Below are positions 1 through 7,100 of a stretch of DNA of 16,003 bases, piece by piece. The stretch is from JBCCFW01 sp039029535 (lineage in GTDB: Bacteria > Acidobacteriota > JBCCFW01): the NCBI GenBank assembly GCA_039029535.1, contig JBCCFW010000171.1:1-16003 (forward strand), read 5' to 3'. The notes beneath the pieces were generated by a model. It was not told the origin of the DNA. It saw only the letters and a list, made by a program, of their open reading frames with translations, and ran no database searches. Positions within the stretch are counted from its first letter, which is position 1. Each line of letters starts with the position of its first letter. Both the position numbers and the translations under genes were made by a program.

Positions 1-2411
1 ACGACCACGAGCTCGTGCTCGGGCCAGGCGATGGGAGCGAGGCCGACCGCTGCACGGAGGATCGCGACCACGTCGTCGATGCGCAGCTCACCGTCGCCAC
101 GGGCCAGCAGCTCGCCACGACGCGTCTCGGTGGGCGCCACGTCGAGCTGCCAGAGCTCGTCGGCACCGGCCTCCTCGAGACCGACGGCGAAGCGGAGAGC
201 CAGCACGACGTCGGCGATGTCGACGACGCCGTTGCGGAAGCCGAGCGGGGCGGCATCACCCGGTACGAAGGTCGTCGGACCACCGAACGAGGCCAAGCCA
301 CCGCAGGTCTCGCAGGAGAGCTGGTACTGACGGAGGACGATGCGACGCATGACCAGCGAGTCACCGAAGTCGAAGCTCCCGTCACCGGTCGGACACCAGT
401 AGGACACGCCCGGAGCCTCTTCACAGGTGACCTCGCCCGGATGCAGGTCGGCGCAGGCCGCGTCGCGATCGTTGGGAGCGATGATGCCCAGCACCTTGCG
501 ACGACCGACCACGTAGTCGGCCAGGGTCACGAGACCGTCGCCGACACCGTCGGGATGGATGTCGGCGGGAATGCACTCGGGCAGCTCGCAGGTGATGGAC
601 TCGGGCGTCACGAAACCCAGGTCGCCGTCGAGGAACTCGTTGGGCAGGTCGGGCGAGAAGCCGAAGTCGTCGCAGTCCACCACGTCGGTGGTCAGCACCT
701 CGAAGGAGAAGCGGGCGAACTCGATGCTGGTGCCGGTCGCCGGCTCCTCACCCGAGCCGTCGCACTGCACGCCGGGACCGAGCGCGCCCGGGGCGTCGCC
801 CAGGCAATCCCAATCGTTCGTGTCCGCCCCGGACCCGGCACCGGTGAAGCGCACCGTGTTGGGCGCATCGACGAAGAACAGGGCCGAGCCGAGCTCGAGA
901 CCCGCGCCGTCCTCGGCGAAGAAGACCAGGGTGAGATCGCAGGCATCGCCGACCCCATCGGCGTCCACGTCGAGCTGACGCGGGTTCGGCACGACCAGGC
1001 AGTTGTCGTCGGCGTTGACGACGCCATCTTCGTCGGCATCCTCATCAGCGCAGTCCTCGGCTCTGGCACAGTCCGTGTCGGCACAGTCGACGTCGGCATC
1101 GCCGTCCTCGTCTTCACCGTCGGCGCAGTCCATCTCGGCCGGACCATCAGGGTCGCAGGGGTCGCCGATGCCGTCGCCGTCGCGATCGACCTGAGTCGGG
1201 TTGAAGATGTCGATGCAGTTGTCCACCGGATCGATCACGCCGTCGTCGTCCAGGTCGATGTCGGGGTCGACGCCGTTGAACTGGACGGTGGCCGGACCGG
1301 GCGCCCCGTCACCGACCGCCCGGACGATGTCGAGATCGAAGTCTCCGTCCAGGTCGCCGACCGAGAGGTAGCTGGACGCCGAGGGACCGATGGTGATGCC
1401 TGCATCGGTGAAGTTGCCCGCACCGTCGTTGCAGTAGAGGCGATCGAGCCCGCTCCGAAAGGCGATGAGAACGTCGAGATCACCGTCGAAGTCGAAGTCG
1501 CCGGCCGCCATCGAAGTGGGCTCAGCGTTGTTGAATCGTTGTCCGGTGTCGGTGAAGACGCCGGTGCCGTCGTTGAGCCAGAACTCGCTTTGTCCCTTGA
1601 TGCCGTTGAAGATGTCGAGGTCGCCGTCGTCATCGAAGTCCTCGACCAGAAGGCTGATGCCGACCAAGGTACCGAACCCGTGGGGGCTCAGGGTGAAGCT
1701 GCCACTGCCATCGTTGAGGTAGATCAGGCTCTGGCGACCAGCCCAAGAGTTCACGCAAAGTAGGTCGAGATCGTCGTCGCCGTCGACATCGGCCAGCGCG
1801 ATCATGTTGGTGTAGTTATCGAAGTTGTCACCAGCGGAGAGGGAGACACCCGAGTCGGTGAAGTTTCCGCTCCCGTCGTTGAGCCAGATCGCAACCGGCA
1901 CACCGACGCCCGTGCTGAGGAGGTCGAGATCACCGTCGCCGTCGATGTCGCCGAATGCGACGACCACTCCTCCTTGTGAGCTCCGGGGGAAGTGCTGGCC
2001 GGCCGTGAAGTTCGCGCTCCCATCGTTGAACCAGATCTGGTCGCCGAAGCCGATGCGAACGGTGATGAGGTCCAGGTCACCGTCGTCGTCGAGGTCACCG
2101 ACGGCGACGTTGAATCCGTTGCCGAAGGTTTGGTGATGGCTGAAAGTCCCCGTGCCGTCGTTGAGCCAAACGGAGGGCGCGTCGCCGTAGGCGAGGAAGG
2201 TGTCGAGGTCACCGTCGCCGTCGAAGTCGTGGACCACGGACTGGCCGGAGAAGCCATCGCTGAGAAGCTGACCGCTGTCGGTGAAGGCGGTGCAGCACGC
2301 GCCGAAGCTCGGCGCCAGGAGGAGGGCGGCCAGGCACCACGCGACCACGGTGGCCACGCCCGGCCGAACCTGCGTCGGAGGCGGAAGAGAAAGGGTGGCT
2401 TGCGTCGTCAT
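1..2411 (-). CDS. Secreted FG-GAP/VCBS beta-propeller protein with thrombospondin-3 and dockerin-like modules (3' end outside window)
   Basis: An uninterrupted reading frame runs from ATG at 2409-2411 to the left edge (803 codons, no stop). GGAG at 2420-2423 lies 8 nt before the ATG. Residues 1 to about 38 form a signal peptide, with a hydrophobic core ending LLLAPSFGA before CC. Residues about 57-370 hold seven FG-GAP/VCBS-type repeats, each with a D-x-D-G-D-x-D calcium loop followed in most by W/Y-L-N-D-G-(S/T)-G-x-F, as in integrin-like seven-bladed propellers. Residues about 380-480 carry two thrombospondin type 3 stretches (DDGVIDPVDNC, DEDGVVNADDNC) around a Cys/Asp-rich linker (DCADGEDEDGDADVDC). 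Residues about 617-700 and 717-800 each hold two dockerin-like F-hand loops (for example GDGLVTLADYVVGRR and GDGELRIDDVVAILR). The region between, about 490-615, is an unassigned beta-rich segment. The likely role is an extracellular or surface adhesion or scaffold protein that binds calcium; the ligand is unknown. It is divergent from the decarboxylase gene. Confidence 0.93.
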   Translation of the reverse strand, partial: MTTQATLSLPPPTQVRPGVATVVAWCLAALLLAPSFGACCTAFTDSGQLLSDGFSGQSVVHDFDGDGDLDTFLAYGDAPSVWLNDGTGTFSHHQTFGNGFNVAVGDLDDDGDLDLITVRIGFGDQIWFNDGSANFTAGQHFPRSSQGGVVVAFGDIDGDGDLDLLSTGVGVPVAIWLNDGSGNFTDSGVSLSAGDNFDNYTNMIALADVDGDDDLDLLCVNSWAGRQSLIYLNDGSGSFTLSPHGFGTLVGISLLVEDFDDDGDLDIFNGIKGQSEFWLNDGTGVFTDTGQRFNNAEPTSMAAGDFDFDGDLDVLIAFRSGLDRLYCNDGAGNFTDAGITIGPSASSYLSVGDLDGDFDLDIVRAVGDGAPGPATVQFNGVDPDIDLDDDGVIDPVDNCIDIFNPTQVDRDGDGIGDPCDPDGPAEMDCADGEDEDGDADVDCADTDCARAEDCADEDADEDGVVNADDNCLVVPNPRQLDVDADGVGDACDLTLVFFAEDGAGLELGSALFFVDAPNTVRFTGAGSGADTNDWDCLGDAPGALGPGVQCDGSGEEPATGTSIEFARFSFEVLTTDVVDCDDFGFSPDLPNEFLDGDLGFVTPESITCELPECIPADIHPDGVGDGLVTLADYVVGRRKVLGIIAPNDRDAACADLHPGEVTCEEAPGVSYWCPTGDGSFDFGDSLVMRRIVLRQYQLSCETCGGLASFGGPTTFVPGDAAPLGFRNGVVDIADVVLALRFAVGLEEAGADELWQLDVAPTETRRGELLARGDGELRIDDVVAILRAAVGLAPIAWPEHELVV
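1329..2228 (-). repeat. Seven tandem FG-GAP/VCBS repeat units (D-x-D-G-D-x-D-L-D cores)
   Basis: Seven copies of the calcium-loop core lie at 2202-2228, 2070-2096, 1923-1949, 1764-1790, 1614-1640, 1473-1499 and 1329-1355. On the plus strand they read roughly gtcgagrtcaccgtc followed by gtcgaagtc. Spacing is 132, 147, 159, 150, 141 and 144 bp, all multiples of three, so each blade is 44-53 residues. The seventh copy is degenerate: its loop reads DLDGDFDLD and it lacks the W-L-N-D-G-x-G-x-F strand. Seven units match the usual seven-bladed propeller fold. Confidence 0.85.
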
Positions 2412-2419
2412 CGGGGCTG

Positions 2420-2423
2420 CTCC
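2420..2423 (-). promoter_or_regulatory. Ribosome binding site of the FG-GAP protein gene
   Basis: GGAG on the minus strand, 8 nt before the ATG at 2409-2411. It supports this start, which also places a signal peptide exactly at the N-terminus. Confidence 0.6.
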
Positions 2424-2533
2424 GGGTCCGTGCCGGCTCCATCGCCGGACTTGCTTCGAGGGTCAGGACGGAAAGCACCTCGGAAAGAGACAACCCCGAG
2501 CTCCCTCACTCACGAGAACCTCGAATTCGGCGT

Positions 2534-2554
2534 GTTGGCCCTCGATCGGCCAAC
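2534..2554. promoter_or_regulatory. Operator-like inverted repeat GTTGGCC-N7-GGCCAAC
   Basis: A perfect 7-bp inverted repeat (2534-2540 and 2548-2554) separated by 7 bp, with 14-bp centre-to-centre spacing. It ends 59 bp before the decarboxylase ATG, in the divergent intergenic region. Geometry and position fit a dimeric repressor or activator site for either gene. The regulator cannot be named, and an RNA hairpin in the decarboxylase leader is the alternative. Confidence 0.4.
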
Positions 2555-2604
2555 GCCCCGCTACCATCGGATCACCGCGCTCCGGCCCCGCCGGGCACGG
2601 CCTC

Positions 2605-2608
2605 GGAG
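2605..2608 (+). promoter_or_regulatory. Ribosome binding site of the decarboxylase gene
   Basis: GGAG ends 5 nt before the ATG at 2614. It selects this start over the open frame that extends upstream to 2281 and would overlap the divergent gene. Confidence 0.65.
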
Positions 2609-2613
2609 ATGGC

Positions 2614-4062
2614 ATGACGATCCTCGACGCTCACGATCCCGCGTCCTTCCGCGCGGCCGGCCACCGTCTCGTCGACGGCCTGGCCGACTACCTCGAGACG
2701 GCCGCGTCGCGGCAGGGCCCGGTCCTGCCGCCGACCTCCCCCGACGACCTGCTCGCCGAGGCCCCGTCCGGGCTCGCTGGCGAGCCGCAAGGCGATCTCG
2801 TCGACGAGCTGCTCGAGGTCGTGCGGCGCTCGAACCATCTCCACCATCCCGGCTTCGTCGGTCATCAGATCTCCGTGCCGCTGCCCGGCGGCGCGCTCGT
2901 CGAGATGGCCCTGGCGCTGCTCAACAACGGGATGGCCATCTACGAGATGGGTCCCCTCCACGCCGTGCTCGAACGTCACGTCGTGCGCTTCCTCGCCGAC
3001 CGCCTCGGCTTCCCCGCCGAGGCCGACGGCGTGCTCACCCACGGCGGCTCGCTGGGCAACCTCACCGCCCTGCTCGCGGCGCGGCAGGCGCGCTCGGAGC
3101 ACGACGTCTGGACGGAAGGACAGTCGATGCCATTGGCGGTGCTGGTGTCCGAGCAGGCGCACTACAGCATCCGTCGATCCGTGCAGTGCATGGGCTGGGG
3201 TGCCGAGGGCGCCGTGCCGGTCGCGACCGACGATCGCTTCCGGCTCCGGCCCGATGCCCTGCCCGCCGCGCTCGACCAGGCTCGCCGCGCCGGGCGTCAC
3301 GTCGTCGCGGTGGTCGCCAGCTCGTGCTCGACGGCCACGGGGAGCTTCGATCCCCTGCCGGCCATCGCCGACTTCTGCGAGAGCGAAGGACTCTGGCTTC
3401 ACGTCGACGGAGCGCACGGAGCCTCCCTCGCGTTGAGCCGACGTCATCGCGATCGCCTCGACGGGATCGATCGCGCCGACTCGGTGACCTGGGACCTTCA
3501 CAAGATGATGGGTCTCCCCGCGCTCAGCACGGCCGTGCTCTACCGAGACGGACGACGGGCGAGAGAGGCCTTCGCCCAGGAAGCGAGCTACCTCTTCGAC
3601 CGCGAAGCTCCGGGCGGAGACTGGTTCGACATCGGCCCTCGGACCTTCGAGTGCACCAAGCGCGGGATGGGAGTGACCGCCTACCTCCTCCTCCGCACCC
3701 TCGGCACGGAGGCCTTCGGGGAACAGGTCGACCGCCTCCTCGACAGGGCGCGAGAGCTCGCCGAGCTACTGGACGCCCAGGACGACTTCGAGATCGCGAC
3801 CGAGCCCGAGGCCAACATCCTCTGTTTCCGGCACCTCGCCGCCGACGTGGCCGACCTCGACGACCACCAGGATCGGATCCGGTCGGAAGTCCTCAGTGGG
3901 GCTGAGTTCTATCTCGTCCGGACGGAGCTGCTCGGCAAGACCTGGCTCCGAACCACCCTCATGAACCCAATGACCACGCGGGACGACCTGCTTCGTCTCG
4001 TCGCCGAAATCCGGCGGGCCTCTCAACGAGCGGCCCTACCGTCCGCCTCGGCGGACGACTGA
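2614..4062 (+). CDS. PLP-dependent group II amino-acid decarboxylase
   Basis: 482 residues, the usual length for the group II decarboxylase family (aromatic-L-amino-acid, glutamate, histidine and 2,4-diaminobutyrate decarboxylases). Fold type I landmarks are in order: HGGSLGNLTALLAAR at 143-157 (phosphate-binding and ring-stacking His143), HVDGAHG with the pyridine-N-binding Asp265, and TWDLHKMMG with the PLP Schiff-base Lys297. ECTKRGMG follows further on. The enzyme should be cytoplasmic and remove the alpha-carboxyl of an amino acid; the sequence does not tell which one. The frame is open upstream to 2281, but GGAG at 2605-2608 and family length favour ATG 2614. The giant secreted-protein gene starts 93 nt after its stop on the same strand, so co-transcription is possible but not shown. 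An aminotransferase-like or other lyase activity within this fold cannot be excluded. Confidence 0.93.
   Translation: MTILDAHDPASFRAAGHRLVDGLADYLETAASRQGPVLPPTSPDDLLAEAPSGLAGEPQGDLVDELLEVVRRSNHLHHPGFVGHQISVPLPGGALVEMALALLNNGMAIYEMGPLHAVLERHVVRFLADRLGFPAEADGVLTHGGSLGNLTALLAARQARSEHDVWTEGQSMPLAVLVSEQAHYSIRRSVQCMGWGAEGAVPVATDDRFRLRPDALPAALDQARRAGRHVVAVVASSCSTATGSFDPLPAIADFCESEGLWLHVDGAHGASLALSRRHRDRLDGIDRADSVTWDLHKMMGLPALSTAVLYRDGRRAREAFAQEASYLFDREAPGGDWFDIGPRTFECTKRGMGVTAYLLLRTLGTEAFGEQVDRLLDRARELAELLDAQDDFEIATEPEANILCFRHLAADVADLDDHQDRIRSEVLSGAEFYLVRTELLGKTWLRTTLMNPMTTRDDLLRLVAEIRRASQRAALPSASADD
4041..4056 (+). other. GC-rich inverted repeat over the last decarboxylase codons
   Basis: GTCCGCC-TC-GGCGGAC is a perfect 7-bp inverted repeat (about 6 bp with a CTCG tetraloop as RNA). 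It lies within the codons just before TGA 4060-4062. No T-tract follows; the downstream sequence is A-rich on the plus strand. It is therefore not a standard intrinsic terminator. It could protect the mRNA 3' end or attenuate readthrough into the next gene. Confidence 0.4.
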
Positions 4063-4076
4063 GCAGGAACCCCATC

Positions 4077-4093
4077 GAAAAATTAGTGAGATT
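4077..4093 (+). promoter_or_regulatory. AT-rich stretch, possible promoter element of the giant secreted-protein gene
   Basis: In this 17-bp stretch 13 bases are A or T, which stands out in a very GC-rich window. It lies 63-79 bp before the chosen ATG at 4156, between the decarboxylase and the next gene. I cannot assign convincing -35 and -10 boxes. A purine-rich GGGAGGAG follows at 4094-4101, but no start codon lies at usable spacing. Confidence 0.25.
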
Positions 4094-4120
4094 GGGAGGA
4101 GCAGCGAGTTCTCTCGGGCA

Positions 4121-4138
4121 TGGGACCCGTCCGTCCCA
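4121..4138 (+). promoter_or_regulatory. Inverted repeat TGGGAC-N6-GTCCCA in the leader of the giant gene
   Basis: A perfect 6-bp inverted repeat with a 6-bp spacer, ending 8 bp before the GGAG ribosome binding site at 4147-4150. It could be a protein-binding site or a small 5'-leader hairpin. A short repeat like this can occur by chance in GC-rich DNA. Confidence 0.25.
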
Positions 4139-4146
4139 CCTGCCTC

Positions 4147-4150
4147 GGAG
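4147..4150 (+). promoter_or_regulatory. Ribosome binding site of the giant secreted-protein gene
   Basis: GGAG ends 5 nt before ATG 4156. This start puts the signal peptide at residue 1. The alternative in-frame ATG at 4120 would add 12 residues before it and has no ribosome binding site at usable distance. Confidence 0.65.
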
Positions 4151-4155
4151 AACAC

Positions 4156-7100
4156 ATGAGCGCGCTCCTCTCTGGCTGCAAGGCCTCGTTCCTCGCTTTC
4201 CTGATCCTCATCGCCACGCCGGCCCTCGCCGGTCACGGCGTCCCCTGTGGCGGCGGCTGCGCCTACAGCTGGCAGGCCATCGTCCAGATCGGGACGGGGA
4301 GTGCCACCTTCAGCGGCTCGGACTCGGTGGCCGACACCGACCTCGCGGTGTTCGTCACCAGCCTCCCCTTCGACCCGAACGTCGACACGGTCCTCAGCTT
4401 CAGCATCACCGAGACCGCCACGAGCAACACTTTCTACAGCGACCTCACCGGTGACGTCTTCGAGGTGGCCGGCGACTCGGTCGTGGCCTGGCTCCAGCTC
4501 GGGACGACCCCGCGGATCTACGCCTCGACGCTCCAGGCCCAGCACGCGAACCACCTCATCGCCTACACCCTGAAGGCCGAGGGCACCGAGAGCCCGAGCG
4601 TCGACTTCTCCGCCCGGATGACCGCCTCGGGCACCGAGCGTCGCACCATCCAGGTCGAGTACAGCGACGGCTTCCCGAATCTCAGCCTCTCCTCGGGCGC
4701 CAGCCGCAAGTGCACCGACATCATCACCGACCAGGTCTGCCTGCCGGCCGGCTGCACCATCGACCTGACGCGGACCTACTCGACCACTCCCGGCTCGGAG
4801 GCTGCCGGCTGGCCCTTCGGCGCTGCCGGCCCCGGCTACGGAATCGTCATCAACTCGATGCTGACGAAGTCCTTCAGCAACAAGCAGCCCTTCGTCGATC
4901 ACGACCTCGTCAACGGACAGCAATGCCTGACCTCTCGCATTCGCGTCTGCCGGGGCGGCACGTGGACGGGCGGCGCCTGGTACGACGCCGACCACTTCAT
5001 CTACGGCGAGTGCGAGATGGACTTCAACTGGACGCAGACCCAGGACCAGGGTCCGTTCTCGCTCACCCGGCAGCCCGCGCAGACCCACCTGACCGACTAC
5101 ACCGGCCCCATCGGCTCCGGCAACGCGAACACCCTCGTCGTGCATCCGGGCACGATCTACTCGGTCACCCCGCTCAATCAGACCCCGGTCCTGGCCAACC
5201 TGAATCTCAACATGGTCGTCTCGGGCTCGAACCCGAACAACGGCAACGAGCTCTGGGGGATCACCGACTACTTCCTGAACTGGCAGAGCTTCCAGTCGGG
5301 CTCGGCCTTCCTCAACGAGGACGACGGCGTCGAGCTGCTCGGCTCCATTCCCGTCGTCGCTCCCGACAACAACACCGTCTACAGCATCGACGCGCTGAGC
5401 TCGGTGGGCATCGGCTACGACGACCGCAACGGCGACGGCACCATCGACGCGGGCGATCTCCAGGCGTGGATGAGCAGCATCGGCGCCGGCAACCCGGACT
5501 GGAACCTCTTCGCCGCCTTCAACGTCGACCCGCCCCTCGCCGTCATCGACACCATCAATCCGGCGGTCGCCGGTGTCGGAGCCCCCGTCGTCTTCAACGG
5601 TCATGGCGTGCCAGGTAGCGGCGGCCCGATCATCAATGCCTGGTGGAGGAGCAACCGGGTCGCGACGCCGCTCCACACCTGCACCACGGCCACCTGCAAC
5701 TTCGTCGACTCCAGCCTCGCTCCGGGTCAGCACCTCATCAGCTTGCAGGTCGAAGAGGACGTCGGTGGCGGCGTGGGCTCGCTGCTCTCGGCGAACGCGA
5801 CCGACATCCTGCGGATCAACACCGCCCCGATCGCTTCCATCACCGACATCACGAGCACGGGATCGACGCCCTTCGAGACCGTCGCCATCAAGTACCGGGA
5901 CGACGCTTTCGACCCGTTCCACGACGTGGTGACCTTCACGGGCCAGGCCATCGACCTCGACGGCGTCATCTCCTCGTATCAGTGGGAGTCCGACCGGGAC
6001 GGCGTGCTCAGCACCCAGGCGACCTTCACCGCCAACGACCTGAGCATCGGCCGTCACGTCATCAGCTTCTCCGCCGTCGACGACTCGGGCGTGAGCTCCA
6101 ACGTCGCCACCCGTCAGCTCCGGGTCATGCGCCCGCCCACCCTGCTGGTGCACGGCCTCTGCAGCTCGCCCGGCTCCTGGACCGACGACGACGGCGTGAC
6201 CGAGGGAGGGACCATCACCTGGGTCGGCGCCGACGTGAACGTGCCGCCTCGGGCCCTCGACCCGGTCCTGGTCGACTCGAACACGACGGTGACCATTTTC
6301 ACCCTCTTCGGGACGCAGGTCCGCACCGCCACGATCCCGCAAGGCGACAACCACTTCGTCTGGGACGGCACCGACGACTTCGGCTCACCCGTGGCCAACG
6401 GCGCCTACGTGTTCTCGCTCGATTTCGGCACGAACATCGACAATCTCATCGGCGCCTACTACCCGATCGAGACCATCGACATCACTCCCTCCGACGCCCC
6501 CATCTCCGTCGGCGCGGAGCAGGTCGGGGACCGCGTCCAGGACATGACTCAGGACTGGGGCGTGCCGGACGTGAACATCGTCGCCCACTCCATGGGCGGC
6601 CTGAACTCACGCTGGTACATCCAGAACTTCGGCTACGCCGGCGACGTCAACAAGCTCGTCATGCTCGCGACGCCGAACCACGGCTCGACGCTCGCCGCCA
6701 TCGCCCGTCCCGGTCAGGCGGGAGCCCACGCTGCCGTGCTCTGGAACCCGACCAACCCGGTCGGCCAGACCCTCGTCCTGCTCGCGGCCCTGCTCGATCT
6801 CATCATCGACTTCTGCGCGACCGACGACCTCATTCCTCAGAGCGCGAACCTTCAGCTCCTCAACGGCAACGCCAAGGACGAGGGCTTCTCGCACATGCAG
6901 CCGGACGACGAGATCGACACGATCTTCGGTGGTCCGACCAGCTACTTCAACGTGTGGAGCGGCAACATCCCGTCGTTCTCCCACGTCCACGTCCAGATCC
7001 CCTTCACCAACGTGTTCTTCATCAAGGGCACGCTCTCGTTCAAGACCGACAGCACGGTCCACAAGCGCAGCGCCCTCATCGACAACGTCCCCGACACCAA

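Larger units (their letters stand above)
2412..2613. other. Divergent intergenic control region
   Basis: These 202 bp separate the start codons of the FG-GAP gene (minus) and the decarboxylase gene (plus), so promoters for both should lie here. I see no strong sigma-70 promoter. TACCAT at 2562-2567 is a possible -10 for the plus-strand gene, but no well-spaced -35 accompanies it. The clearest signal is the inverted repeat at 2534-2554. Apparent ORFs crossing this stretch are out-of-frame readings or over-long N-terminal extensions. Confidence 0.5.

Noticed and set aside
15..1763. 582-codon open frame on the plus strand
   Set aside because: It lies antisense to the FG-GAP gene. It has no recognisable domain and its composition (Val/Gly/Ala/Glu-rich) is what reversed Asp/Gly repeats give. 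The minus frame has a signal peptide, ribosome binding site and regular repeats.
1329..2228. Regular DNA repeats resembling a CRISPR or satellite array
   Set aside because: The repeats are imperfect, spaced 132-159 bp in multiples of three, and encode FG-GAP blades in an open frame.
2371..2411. Lipoprotein signal (lipobox) at the FG-GAP protein N-terminus because of the CC after the hydrophobic core
   Set aside because: The residues before the cysteine (S-F-G-A-C) do not fit a standard lipobox, so an ordinary type I signal peptide is more likely.
1992..3905. 637-codon plus-strand open frame
   Set aside because: It crosses from antisense of the FG-GAP gene into an out-of-frame reading of the decarboxylase. 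The Arg/Pro/Ala-rich translation is typical of a shifted GC-rich frame.
4120..4155. Upstream ATG at 4120 as start of the giant protein
   Set aside because: It would place 12 extra residues ahead of a complete signal peptide and lacks a ribosome binding site, while ATG 4156 has GGAG 5 nt upstream.
4036..6354. 772-codon minus-strand open frame opposite the giant gene
   Set aside because: Low-complexity Val/Gly/Asp/Glu/Arg composition with no motif. The plus frame encodes well-defined domains across the same stretch.
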